From: Palsa-504 sp963808615
Lineage (GTDB): Bacteria; Actinomycetota; Actinomycetes; Streptosporangiales; Streptosporangiaceae
Assembly: GCA_963808615.1 (NCBI GenBank)
Contig: CAWEGV010000011.1
Location: 558,001 to 622,000 of the forward strand
Direction: 5' to 3'
DNA: 64,000 nt
In this document: positions 42,404 to 49,821 of the stretch, piece after piece
Numbering within the stretch: position 1 is the first letter of the stretch
Layout of the letters: each line of letters opens with the position of its first letter
Made by a program: the position numbers and the translations under genes
The notes under the pieces: model-generated
Databases searched by the model: none
Seen by the model: only the letters and a program-made list of their open reading frames with translations
What the model was told of the DNA's origin: nothing

Positions 42404-42452
42404 TTGCAGTATTTACTGAATTACTGCAACCACGTCCAGCAAACGTTTGCTG
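42404..42452. promoter_or_regulatory. Paired palindromes upstream of parA (candidate parS/operator)
   Basis: About 100 bases upstream of the parA ATG, in an AT-rich patch, are TTGCAGTA-N10-TACTGCAA (42404-42429) and the perfect 16-bp palindrome CAGCAAACGTTTGCTG (42437-42452). In RHH-type systems the centromere lies upstream of parA and also acts as the operator, so these are the best candidate sites. Confidence 0.55.
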
Positions 42453-42489
42453 AGGCCAGCCGCCCACCCGTATCCGCCATCCTGCATAC

Positions 42490-42625
42490 CTATCCCCCCC
42501 GGGGGGACACCCCCGCTGACCCCGACCCACCCCCGCGGGGGACACCCCCGCTGACCCCCGAAGACCCACCCCCGCGGGGGACACCCCCGCGGACCCCCGA
42601 AGACCCACCCCCGCGGGTGCGTGTC
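42490..42625. repeat. Three tandem GC-hairpin units within the methyltransferase 3' end
   Basis: Repeated block CCCCCGCGGGGGACACCCCC followed by GC(T/G)GACCCCCGAAGACCCA, about 42 bases per unit, three times. Each has the stem GCGGGGG-ACA-CCCCCGC. The units are read as coding sequence for GGGSSGV and GGVPR repeats. Confidence 0.8.
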
Positions 42626-43866
42626 CCGAGGAAGGCCCGGAAGCGGCCCAGCCGGTAGGTCGGCCCGTCCAGGGAATCGGCGACCTCCAGCTCGAAGTCC
42701 CGGCTAAGGTGGCGCAGGTGCTGCAACACCGCGGCCGGGCTCAGACTGCCCGCCGGCGGCCCCGCCGAGGTCCGCGCGGCCGTGGTGACCAGGTTGGCCA
42801 GCTGGCGGGCGGTCAGGAAGTCATCCCGGGAGCGGAGCACGCGGAACACCGGGTCGTGCACGTGCGCCGCATGGCCGGGCGGCGCCGAGGCCGGCCAGCC
42901 GGGGCAGTCGGCGTGCTCGAGGGCGTGGCGGATGGCCGTGCCGACCGCCTCCGCGACCGGGGGCGGGAACGCGTTGCCGATCTGCCGGTACCGCGCGGTC
43001 TTGCGCCCGCTGAACCGCCAGCCCCATTCGTCCCGCCAGCCCTGCAGCCTGGTCACCATCTCGCAGGTCAGCCTGGGCCGCAGGGACGGGTCCGCGTAGT
43101 GGTCCGGGGCCGCGTCCGCGATGCCCAGGCCGTCGACGCCGAGGTCGGCCCAGGCCTGCTTGGCCCGGGTCGGGCCGAGGTCGCCGCCGCCGTGCTTCTT
43201 AGAGCCGCCGACGATGGTCGGCGCGATCCGGTTGGCCCGCCGAGCCCAGGCGTCGGCGCCGGGCCAGCCGCGCGCGCCCATCAGGTCGCCCAGCGCCTGG
43301 CCCACCGTGGCCGGCCCGCGGCCCGAAGGCGACGGCCAGCGGAACCAGGGCGCGTCTTCGGAGCGCAGGGCCACCAGCACGGTCCGTGGCCGGAGCTGCG
43401 GTACCCCGAAGTCCGCCGCCTGCAGCAGCCGCCAGCTGGGTACGTACCCGAGCTCGGCCAGCCGGTCCAGGACGTGCTGCCGGTACGCGCTGAACCGCCG
43501 GGTGCTCAGGCCCCGGACGTTCTCCAGCAGCAGCGCCCGGGGCCGGATGGTCCCGCACAGCTCTACGGCCCACGCGAACAGGTCGCGCTCGTCGGCTGCG
43601 CCGAGCTGCCGACCCGCCACCGTGAACGGCGGGCACGGGACCCCGCCCGCCAGCAGGCCCACCCCGCGGTAGTCCCGCGGCCGCCACAGGTCCGGGTCGG
43701 CCACGTCGCCTTCGGCCACCTTCCAGCCCGGCCGGTTGGCCCGCAGCGTGGCGCAGGCCGCCGGATCCAGCTCGACGGCCAGGGCGTGCTCGAAGCCGGC
43801 TCGTTCAAGCCCGAGGGCCTGACCGCCCGCCCCGGCACAGATCTCGACCACCTCAAGATCTGCCAC
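42490..43866 (-). CDS. DNA (cytosine-5-)-methyltransferase
   Basis: 458 residues from GTG 43866 (VADLEVVEICAGAGG), with AAGGAGG five bases upstream. Motif I is EICAGAGG, motif IV PCPPF at 77-81 with the catalytic Cys, motif VI ENV at 115-117, motif VIII RPRTVLVALR and motif X GNAFPPPVAEAVG. After the catalytic part there is a winged-helix-like extension of about 80 residues, then a Gly/Ser/Pro tail of about 45 residues coded by three units of the GC-hairpin repeat. No restriction enzyme is adjacent, so it is an orphan methylase. Confidence 0.92.
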   Translation of the reverse strand: MADLEVVEICAGAGGQALGLERAGFEHALAVELDPAACATLRANRPGWKVAEGDVADPDLWRPRDYRGVGLLAGGVPCPPFTVAGRQLGAADERDLFAWAVELCGTIRPRALLLENVRGLSTRRFSAYRQHVLDRLAELGYVPSWRLLQAADFGVPQLRPRTVLVALRSEDAPWFRWPSPSGRGPATVGQALGDLMGARGWPGADAWARRANRIAPTIVGGSKKHGGGDLGPTRAKQAWADLGVDGLGIADAAPDHYADPSLRPRLTCEMVTRLQGWRDEWGWRFSGRKTARYRQIGNAFPPPVAEAVGTAIRHALEHADCPGWPASAPPGHAAHVHDPVFRVLRSRDDFLTARQLANLVTTAARTSAGPPAGSLSPAAVLQHLRHLSRDFELEVADSLDGPTYRLGRFRAFLGTRTRGGGSSGVRGGVPRGGGSSGVSGGVPRGGGSGSAGVSPRGG

Positions 43867-44015
43867 CCCGGCCTCCTTCGCTCGACCAGCTCCCATCGGT
43901 GAAACGAAACTCTCAGCCGGCCCATTTTCGCGCAGCCCAGGTGCATTGTGCCGGAAGACGACGGCATCGCCGTCCCGTGTCGGGGATGCTCCAGGCGACA
44001 CCTTCTCGCCGGAGA

Positions 44016-44546
44016 CTAGCGCTGCCCCCCGACATTCTCTCCGGTACGCGCGTGCCGCGGCGAGCGGCCGCGCTTGCGGGGCGCGGGCTGCTTGCGGGCC
44101 AGCTCCTGCGGCAGCGGCAGCAGCGGGTTCGACGCGCTGTCCACCACGGTCTCCGCGACGTCGAGGACCTTCTGACCGCGGGACCTGGCCACGTTCCTGA
44201 GCAGATCGAACGCTTGCCGCGGCCGGAGCCGGTGCCGTTCGGCGAGCACGCCGATGGCCTGCTCCACCCGCACCCTGGTGGCCAGCGCGTGTTCCAGCTG
44301 GGCCACCGTCACCGCCAGCCGGGCCGCCTCGTCTTCCTCGCTGCCCGGCCCGGAAGCCCGTGCTGGCCCGGCCGGCGGCGCGGGCGGCGATCCGAGATCG
44401 GCGGCCAGCAGGTCCGCGAGCACCATCGCGCTGGTCAGGTCGGCGGCTTCCTCGCCCCCGACCAGCCAGCCCTGCTCTGACCTGCGGACGACGACTCCGT
44501 CCGAGGACTCGTCAGGCTCTTGGTGCTGCGTCGTGTCCCCGTCCAT
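44016..44546 (-). CDS. ANTAR-domain RNA-binding regulator
   Basis: 176 residues from ATG 44546 (MDGDTTQHQEPDESS), with AGGACAG upstream. An ANTAR domain spans about 80-140 (RVRVEQAIGVLAERHRLRPRQAFDLLRNVARSRGQKVLDVAETVV); the N-terminal half is acidic without a clear GAF/PAS domain, and a basic tail follows. ANTAR proteins bind tandem-hexaloop RNAs to prevent termination. No matching target hairpin pair was identified here. Confidence 0.88.
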   Translation of the reverse strand: MDGDTTQHQEPDESSDGVVVRRSEQGWLVGGEEAADLTSAMVLADLLAADLGSPPAPPAGPARASGPGSEEDEAARLAVTVAQLEHALATRVRVEQAIGVLAERHRLRPRQAFDLLRNVARSRGQKVLDVAETVVDSASNPLLPLPQELARKQPAPRKRGRSPRHARTGENVGGQR

Positions 44547-44590
44547 GTCTGTCCTGTCTTGAGGCTTGAGCCACGGACCGTTCGGCATAA

Positions 44591-44622
44591 GGATCTTTTG
44601 ACCTAACGGACCGTGGTATCAG
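44591..44622. repeat. Intergenic motif copy 3 (CCTAACGGACCGTGGTATCAG)
   Basis: GGATCTTTTGACCTAACGG then ACCGTGGTATCAG between the ANTAR gene and mycoredoxin. The core dyad is ACGG-A-CCGT. Both neighbours are on the minus strand, so here the motif is not in front of a plus-strand gene. Confidence 0.6.
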
Positions 44623-44639
44623 TGCCGGGCCAGCAATCC

Positions 44640-44894
44640 TTACCCCGCGCTGACCTCGGCCAACCGGGCGCGGACCTGCGCGGCCGACGGGTTGACCAGG
44701 GCGGTGCCGTCCGGAAACAACAAGGTAGGCACGGTCTGGTTGCCGCCGTTGACCGACATCACGTAGTCGGCGGCGGACTCGTCGTGCTCGATGTCGACCT
44801 CAGCGATGTCGATGCCGTCCCTGGCCAGCTGCCTCTTCAGGTTCCGGCAGTAGCCGCACCATGAGGTGGTGTACATGATCAGCTGGCCGGACAC
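44640..44894 (-). CDS. mrx1: Mycoredoxin (glutaredoxin-fold, CGYC)
   Basis: 84 residues starting at GTG (VSGQLIMYTTSWCGYCRNL). The CGYC active site, TVPTLLFPDG cis-proline loop and DIEHDESAADYV match mycobacterial mycoredoxin-1, which reduces mycothiol mixed disulfides. It is divergent from uvrD2, the same arrangement as M. tuberculosis Rv3198A/Rv3198c. Confidence 0.93.
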   Translation of the reverse strand: MSGQLIMYTTSWCGYCRNLKRQLARDGIDIAEVDIEHDESAADYVMSVNGGNQTVPTLLFPDGTALVNPSAAQVRARLAEVSAG

Positions 44895-45024
44895 CCGCCG
44901 CCTCCTCGCGTTGGTTGAAAGTTACCGGATCCTGTAACACCGGCGGGCCCGGTTGCGTTCCCGGGGCTCGGCGCGGATACGGCAGGATGGGGTCAGGGAA
45001 CTCCGATGGAGAGGCGGGCGGGGG

Positions 45025-46824
45025 TTGACCGACACGGCGACCGGGACCTCGGCCGACGCACTGCTGGGCGGGCTGGACCCTCGGCAGCGTGAGGTGGCCC
45101 TGGCCGCCCGGGGCCCGGTCTGCGTGCTGGCCGGCGCGGGGACCGGCAAGACCCGCGCGATCACGCACCGCATCGCGTACGCGGCCGCCGCCGGCCTGAT
45201 CGATCCCGCCCACGCGCTGGCGGTCACGTTCACCGTGCGGGCGGCCGGGGAGATGCGCGCCAGGCTCAGGCACCTCGGTGCCGGGCAGGTCCGGGCGTTC
45301 ACCTTCCACGCTGCCGCGCTGCGCCAGCTCAACTACTTCTGGCCGCGTGTCGTCGGCGGCCTGCCGCCGCGGGTGATCGACGCGAAGATGAGCCTGGTGC
45401 GCGAGGCCGCCAAGCAGGCCGGGGTCCGGCTCGACGGCCCGGGGCTGGCCGACGCCGCCGCCGAGATCGAGTGGGCCAAGGCAATCCAGGTTCGCCCGGA
45501 TGGCTACCGGCGGGCCGCGGCCGCGGCGAGCCGGGTGCCCGCGGCCTCAGCCGAAGCCATGGCCGCGGTGTACGACGGTTACGAGCGGCTGCGGCGGGAG
45601 CGGCATCTGATCGACTTCGAGTCGGTCCTGGAACTGACCGCGGCGATCCTGCTGGAGCACCGCGGTGCCGCGGATCAGGTCCGCGACGCGTTCCGGTATT
45701 TCGTGGTGGATGAGTACCAGGACGTGAACCCGCTGCAGAAGCTGCTGCTCGACGCCTGGCTGGGCGACCGCGACGACCTGTGCGTGGTGGGGGATCCGCA
45801 CCAGGTGATCTACTCGTTCACCGGCGCCACGCCGGACTACCTGACCGGCTTCACCTCGGAGTTCCCTGGCGCCACCGTGGTGCGGCTGGTCCGCGACTAC
45901 CGGTCCACGCCGCAGGTGGTGAGGGTGGCTAACCGGCTCATCCCGGACCCGGGCCTGGTCGCGCAGCGACCCGCCGGGCCCGCGCCGATCCTCACCGAGT
46001 ACCCCGATGATTCCGCCGAGGCGGCCGGGCTGGCGATCGGAATCCGGGCGCTGATCGCGGCGGGCGTTCCGGCTCGCCAGATCGCGATCCTGGTCAGGAT
46101 CAACGCCGATACGCAGCGATTCGAGCTGGCGCTGACCGAAGCCGGGGTGCCCTACGTGGTACGCGGCGCCGAGCGGTTCTACGAGCGGCCGGTCGTGCGG
46201 CAGGCGCTGGTGCTGCTCCGCGGCGCGGCGGTCGCCGAGCGGCGGGCTGACGCGGCGTCCGGCAACGATGACCCGCCCGCCCCGCTGCCTTCCGCGGTCC
46301 GGGACGTGCTGACCGGAATCGGCTTCGCCGCCGGGCCCCCCGCGGGCGCCGCGGCGGCCCGCGAGCGCTGGGAGTCGCTGGCCGCGATCGCCCAGCTCGC
46401 GGACGACATGCACGCGGAGCGGCCGCAGGCCGGCCTGAGCGACTTCTCGGCCGAGCTGACCCGGCGGGCCGAGCTGGGTCACGCGCCGGCCGTCGAGGGG
46501 GTGACGCTCGCCTCGATGCACGCGGCCAAAGGGCTGGAGTGGGATGCGGTGCTGCTGCCAGGCCTGGTCGAAGGGCTGATGCCGATTGTGCACGCCCGGA
46601 CGGCGGACGCGATCGAGGAGGAAAGGCGGCTACTGTACGTGGCGGTGACCAGGGCGCGCGAGCACCTGTACCTTTCCTGGTCCCCGGTCCGGGCGCGGGG
46701 AACCTCCGGAGTCCGCGGCCCGGCCGTGCGGCCGCGGTCGCGTTTCCTCGACGACCTCCGCCTGGGCCGGCGAGAACCCGGACCCGTAACACCGGCCGCC
46801 AGACTGCGCAGTGAAGGCGGATAG
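45025..46824 (+). CDS. uvrD2: UvrD2-type ATP-dependent DNA helicase, short form
   Basis: Superfamily 1 helicase of 599 residues beginning at TTG 45025 (LTDTATGTSADALLG) after GGAGAGGCGGG. Motif I is GAGTGKT (37-43), motif II DEYQD (229-233), motif III GDPHQVIYSFTGA, motif V ASMHAAKGLEWDAV and motif VI VAVTRAREHLYLSW. Mycobacterial UvrD2 continues with an HRDC domain and a tetracysteine motif; this protein ends soon after motif VI, so both are missing. It lies between mrx1 and tesB near whiB7, as in other actinobacteria. Confidence 0.92.
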   Translation: MTDTATGTSADALLGGLDPRQREVALAARGPVCVLAGAGTGKTRAITHRIAYAAAAGLIDPAHALAVTFTVRAAGEMRARLRHLGAGQVRAFTFHAAALRQLNYFWPRVVGGLPPRVIDAKMSLVREAAKQAGVRLDGPGLADAAAEIEWAKAIQVRPDGYRRAAAAASRVPAASAEAMAAVYDGYERLRRERHLIDFESVLELTAAILLEHRGAADQVRDAFRYFVVDEYQDVNPLQKLLLDAWLGDRDDLCVVGDPHQVIYSFTGATPDYLTGFTSEFPGATVVRLVRDYRSTPQVVRVANRLIPDPGLVAQRPAGPAPILTEYPDDSAEAAGLAIGIRALIAAGVPARQIAILVRINADTQRFELALTEAGVPYVVRGAERFYERPVVRQALVLLRGAAVAERRADAASGNDDPPAPLPSAVRDVLTGIGFAAGPPAGAAAARERWESLAAIAQLADDMHAERPQAGLSDFSAELTRRAELGHAPAVEGVTLASMHAAKGLEWDAVLLPGLVEGLMPIVHARTADAIEEERRLLYVAVTRAREHLYLSWSPVRARGTSGVRGPAVRPRSRFLDDLRLGRREPGPVTPAARLRSEGG

Positions 46825-46838
46825 GGAGCGGGTGGGCC

Positions 46839-47702
46839 ATGGGTGAGGCGCTGGACAGGCTGCTCGACCTGCTCGACCTGGAGCAGATCGAGGTCAACAT
46901 CTTCCGCGGCCGCAGCCCGGACGAGCGGCGGCAGCGGGTGTTCGGCGGCCAGGTGGCCGGGCAGGCGCTGGTCGCCGCCGGGCGGACGGTACCCGACGAC
47001 CGGCCGGTGCACTCCCTGCACGCCTATTTCATCAGGCCCGGCGACCCGTCCGTGCCGATCGTGTACACGGTCGACCGGGTCAGGGACGGGCGGTCCTTCA
47101 CCACCCGCCGGGTGTCCGCGATCCAGCACGGGAAGGTCATCTTCACGCTGTCCGCGTCGTTCCACCGCGCCGAGCCCGGTGTCGAGCACGCCGACCCGAT
47201 GCCCGACGCGCCGCCGCCCGAGCAGGTCGAGCGGAACTCCGACCGGTGGGCCAGGATCCTGGGCCAGGACCACCCCCGGGTGGTCGACAGCCCTATCGAC
47301 GTGCGGTCGGTCGGCCCGATGTCGATCGAGGCCGAAGGCGACCCGTCGCTGCGCGTCACGAGAAACCTGGTCTGGCTGCGGGTGGACGGGGAACTGCCCG
47401 ACGACGAGCTGCTGCACGTGTGCCTGATGACCTACGCCTCGGACATGACGCTGCTCGACTCGGTGCTGCTCGGGCACGGCTTGTCCTGGCTGGACGGCCG
47501 TACCTCGGGCGCGAGCCTGGATCATGCCATGTGGTTCCACCGGCCGTTCCGGGCCGACCGCTGGCTGCTGTACGCGCAGGACTCACCGGTGGCCCGCGGC
47601 GCCCGGGGCCTGGCCCACGGCGAGGTGTTCACCGCCGACGGCGAGCTGGTGGTCTCGGTGATGCAAGAGGGCCTGATCCGCACCAGCTTCGCGGCCGAGT
47701 GA
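46839..47702 (+). CDS. tesB: Acyl-CoA thioesterase II (TesB)
   Basis: Double-hotdog thioesterase of 287 residues that hydrolyses fatty acyl-CoA. Typical blocks are RVFGGQVAGQALVAAGRTV, HSLHAYFIRPGDPSVPIVY, SASFH, and LDHAMWFHRPFRADRWLLYAQDSP. GGGAGCGGG precedes the ATG, which lies 14 bases after the uvrD2 stop, so the two genes are probably an operon. A long repeat field follows. Confidence 0.95.
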   Translation: MGEALDRLLDLLDLEQIEVNIFRGRSPDERRQRVFGGQVAGQALVAAGRTVPDDRPVHSLHAYFIRPGDPSVPIVYTVDRVRDGRSFTTRRVSAIQHGKVIFTLSASFHRAEPGVEHADPMPDAPPPEQVERNSDRWARILGQDHPRVVDSPIDVRSVGPMSIEAEGDPSLRVTRNLVWLRVDGELPDDELLHVCLMTYASDMTLLDSVLLGHGLSWLDGRTSGASLDHAMWFHRPFRADRWLLYAQDSPVARGARGLAHGEVFTADGELVVSVMQEGLIRTSFAAE

Positions 47703-47729
47703 GACCGCGGGCCGTCGCTCCCCCACGGA

Positions 47730-47945
47730 TTGGTTTGGGGGTTCGCGGGGGTTCGCGGGGGCGTGGTCCCCACAGGTGGGTTTGGGGGTTCGCGGGGGCG
47801 TAGCCCCCGCGGGTGGGGGTTCGCGGGGGCGTAGCCCCCGCGGGTGGGGGTTCGCGGGAGCGTGGTCCCCACAGGTGGGTTTGGGGGTTCGCGGGGGCGT
47901 AGCCCCCGCGGGTGGGGGTTGGCCGGGGCGGAGCCCCGCGGGTGG
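47730..47945. repeat. Tandem GC-hairpin repeat field after tesB
   Basis: Alternating units based on GGGGGTTCGCGGGGGCGTAG with CCCCCGCGGGTG, and a variant with GGTCCCCACAGGTG. A block of about 61 bases starting GCGTGGTCCCCACAGG occurs identically at 47761 and 47860 (period 99). Perfect hairpins CGCGGGGGC-GTA-GCCCCCGCG recur. It could act as a terminator field for uvrD2-tesB. No protein is supported across it. Confidence 0.85.
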
Positions 47946-47958
47946 ACAATCGCAGGTC

Positions 47959-47997
47959 AAAAAAGTGTTGCCCCATTCCGGCGGCAGCACTTAGGCT
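47959..47997 (+). promoter_or_regulatory. Promoter of whiB7 leader with AT-rich WhiB7-type element
   Basis: TTGCCC at 47968-47973 and TAGGCT at 47992-47997 (18-bp spacing), with AAAAAA (47959-47964) just upstream of the -35. WhiB7 bound to the primary sigma factor is known to contact an AT-rich element in this position, including at its own promoter. The predicted start near 48004 coincides with an ATG of a five-codon frame MSVG-stop. Confidence 0.65.
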
Positions 47998-48049
47998 GCC
48001 TACATGTCCGTGGGCTAGTTGTCGACGCTCCTGGAGGGAGGTGCCCAAC

Positions 48050-48334
48050 GTGACCAACATCAACTCTGGCGCTATGCCGGCCGTTAAGTGGCGTTCGCGT
48101 CCGGGTGCCTTCAGCCCGCGTTCTCACTTCCTGGGGACTGGTGTGCCTGGTGCCGGCAGCGGCACTGGCCCGTGCGCCGCCGTCCTGCGTCCGGTTCCGC
48201 GTGTCCGGAACCAGGCCGCGCCAACGGTCCCGGCCACGCAACTCGGGCAGACGAATATCTACAACCACATGACCAGCGTTGCCGCCTTCGGCGAGGGCGC
48301 ATCGGGTCCGCCTCAATGTAGGGCACCGGCCTAG
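48050..48334 (+). CDS. whiB7 leader ORF (94 codons)
   Basis: GTG-initiated frame (VTNINSGAMPAVKWRSRPG) with GGGAGG eight bases upstream, ending at TAG 48332-48334. The product has no recognisable domain and is Pro/Ala/Gly-rich. Its 3' end carries GGGTCCGC (48304-48311), which can pair with the 5' arm of the terminator located 26 bases after the stop. Its position before whiB7 fits the upstream ORFs that couple translation to whiB7 attenuation in mycobacteria and Streptomyces. Confidence 0.7.
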   Translation: MTNINSGAMPAVKWRSRPGAFSPRSHFLGTGVPGAGSGTGPCAAVLRPVPRVRNQAAPTVPATQLGQTNIYNHMTSVAAFGEGASGPPQCRAPA

Positions 48335-48343
48335 AAAGGCCGG
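48326..48343 (+). promoter_or_regulatory. Small hairpin spanning the leader ORF stop codon
   Basis: CCGGCC-TAGAAA-GGCCGG. The TAG stop of the leader ORF lies in the loop. It sits between the antiterminator strand and the terminator and can form in either state. Confidence 0.55.
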
Positions 48344-48359
48344 CCACCACCCCCTTTGA

Positions 48360-48389
48360 GGCCGCGGACCCGACACAGGGTCCGCGGCC
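48360..48389 (+). terminator. Intrinsic terminator/attenuator before whiB7
   Basis: A perfect 12-bp stem GGCCGCGGACCC / GGGTCCGCGGCC with loop GACACA, followed by TAGTTATTT. Transcripts from the upstream promoter would end here before whiB7. The 5' arm (GCGGACCC, 48364-48371) is also complementary to GGGTCCGC at 48304-48311 inside the leader ORF, giving a competing antiterminator. Confidence 0.8.
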
Positions 48390-48475
48390 TAGTTATTTGG
48401 GCCAAGGTCCCAGGACGGGCGAGAAATCGCATGGACGAGTACGTAGGACCGGGCAAGCGAGAGGGGATGGCACCG

Positions 48476-48919
48476 ATGCAGTGGCGCGATGCCACCGTCA
48501 GCGTGCAGGACACGACCGGGTTGGAGGCATCCGGGTCCGCAGCGCGGCAGGAGCGTTCGGACATCAGGCAGGTCCAGGTGGGTTACGTCGGCCAGGTTCG
48601 GCAGGTGACCGGATCGGCCGTCACCGAGGTCAGCGTGGCACGTCAGTTCTCGGTGACCGGGCCGGCCACCGCGCTCCCGGTGGGCCTGGATCTTCCGTGT
48701 ACGCAGGATCCTGAACTGTTCTTCGCCGAGTCTCCGCAGGACGTCGAGCAGGCGAAGGCCATGTGCCGGGGATGCCGGGCCAGGCTGGCCTGCCTGGCCG
48801 GCGCGCTCGAGCGCAGGGAGCCCTGGGGCGTCTGGGGCGGCGAGCTGCTCATTCGCGGCACGGTCGTGCCGCGCAAGCGGCCTCGCGGACGTCCTCGCAA
48901 GGACGAGGTGGCCGCCTAG
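48476..48919 (+). CDS. whiB7: WhiB7 transcriptional regulator
   Basis: Iron-sulfur WhiB protein that activates intrinsic antibiotic-resistance genes with the primary sigma factor. From ATG 48476 it has 147 residues; ATGs at 48431 and 48467 are alternatives. The four cluster cysteines are Cys75, Cys97, Cys100 and Cys106 (LPCTQDPELFF; MCRGCRARLAC), followed by EPWGVWGGE and the AT-hook RPRGRPRK, which is diagnostic of WhiB7. The N-terminal 70 residues are longer than in M. tuberculosis WhiB7 (92 residues total) and Gln/Val-rich. Confidence 0.93.
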   Translation: MQWRDATVSVQDTTGLEASGSAARQERSDIRQVQVGYVGQVRQVTGSAVTEVSVARQFSVTGPATALPVGLDLPCTQDPELFFAESPQDVEQAKAMCRGCRARLACLAGALERREPWGVWGGELLIRGTVVPRKRPRGRPRKDEVAA

Positions 48920-49065
48920 GCGGCCACCTCGTCAGCAAGCTGGCCGCACGGCCAGCCACGGGAATCGGCCGGCCGCCTGGCCGGCCACGGGGAAGCAGGC
49001 GGGCCGCGCGGTCAACCAGGGCCGCGCGGCCGGCCGCACACGATGCACACCACGGAGGGATCAGC

Positions 49066-49260
49066 ATGTACTTGGTAGAAGAGCTGGCGAGTGAGCAATC
49101 TCGCAGCAGGATCGACGAGGCCGAGCATCTGCGACATTCGCGCAAGGCCTCCAGACTGCGCCGGGCCCGGCGCATGGAGCGCAGGGCCGAACGGCGCATG
49201 ATCGCCGCCTGGCGCCGTGCCGCGGAAATCCGCGACGCTGTCGAGCCCGCGGAGTACTGA
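49066..49260 (+). CDS. Small Arg-rich helical protein
   Basis: 64 residues (MYLVEELASEQSRSRIDEAEH) with GGAGGG six bases before the ATG. It is one long, strongly basic helix (RRARRMERRAERRMIAAWRR). The function is unknown; possibly nucleic-acid associated. It lies 146 bases after whiB7 and may be in the same transcript. Confidence 0.7.
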   Translation: MYLVEELASEQSRSRIDEAEHLRHSRKASRLRRARRMERRAERRMIAAWRRAAEIRDAVEPAEY

Positions 49261-49416
49261 AAGGGCGAGGCCCCGCGGCGTGCACCATGTGCTCGCCGCG
49301 GGCCGCTCCGCGTATCTCCGCGACCGGTCGGTACTCCGTAGTTATAGGTACCGGGGATCCCGGTCAGCCGCCCAGCCCGGGTCTGGCCAGGTCCGGTGCT
49401 TACACCGCTAAATAAG

Positions 49417-49446
49417 TTGACAGCGTTAGCAAACACATCAGATACT
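49417..49446 (+). promoter_or_regulatory. Consensus-like promoter in AT-rich intergenic segment
   Basis: TTGACA (49417-49422) and GATACT (49441-49446) with 18-bp spacing in an unusually AT-rich stretch (49400-49475), upstream of the small membrane protein gene at 49492. TTGACA is a perfect -35. Confidence 0.65.
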
Positions 49447-49491
49447 CATCTTAGTAAACGATGTAAACACGATCACGACGGGGTGTTTCAG

Positions 49492-49692
49492 ATGATCGAC
49501 GTCCACCTTCTCACCGGCGTACTCCTAGCTCTGGCGGTGCTCATCGGCGCCACGGTCGCGCTCTCGGCCGTGATGCTGCTGGCCTCCCGCGTTACCGGGT
49601 CCGGCCGGGCGCCGCACGGCGGAATCCGGCGCGACCTGCCGCAGCAGCCGCAGCCCGACACCGACGACGCTCGGGACCTCGTGCTGGTCTGA
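49492..49692 (+). CDS. Small single-pass membrane protein
   Basis: 66 residues (MIDVHLLTGVLLALAVLIGA) with one transmembrane helix at about 5-32 and a hydrophilic cytoplasmic tail. No strong ribosome site, but a good promoter precedes it. No family assignment. It is the last gene before the lipid block. Confidence 0.6.
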   Translation: MIDVHLLTGVLLALAVLIGATVALSAVMLLASRVTGSGRAPHGGIRRDLPQQPQPDTDDARDLVLV

Positions 49693-49821
49693 CCGCTGGT
49701 CACCGGGTCGGCCTACCGATGCCGTGCGGCCGAAGACCGGGACCTGCTGATGCGCCGCGGAACTCCGCGGCGCGACCGGGCAGCGGATGACCGAAGGGCG
49801 CGCCCCACGGCAGCCGTGAGG

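Noticed and set aside
47730..47945. Possible CRISPR-like direct repeats
   Set aside because: Units are palindromic GC hairpins of uneven length with no unique spacers; the spacing and composition fit a REP-like repeat, not CRISPR.
48356..48475. Longer whiB7 reading frame starting at 48356
   Set aside because: This would put the start codon in the terminator stem. ATGs at 48431, 48467 or 48476 are more plausible.
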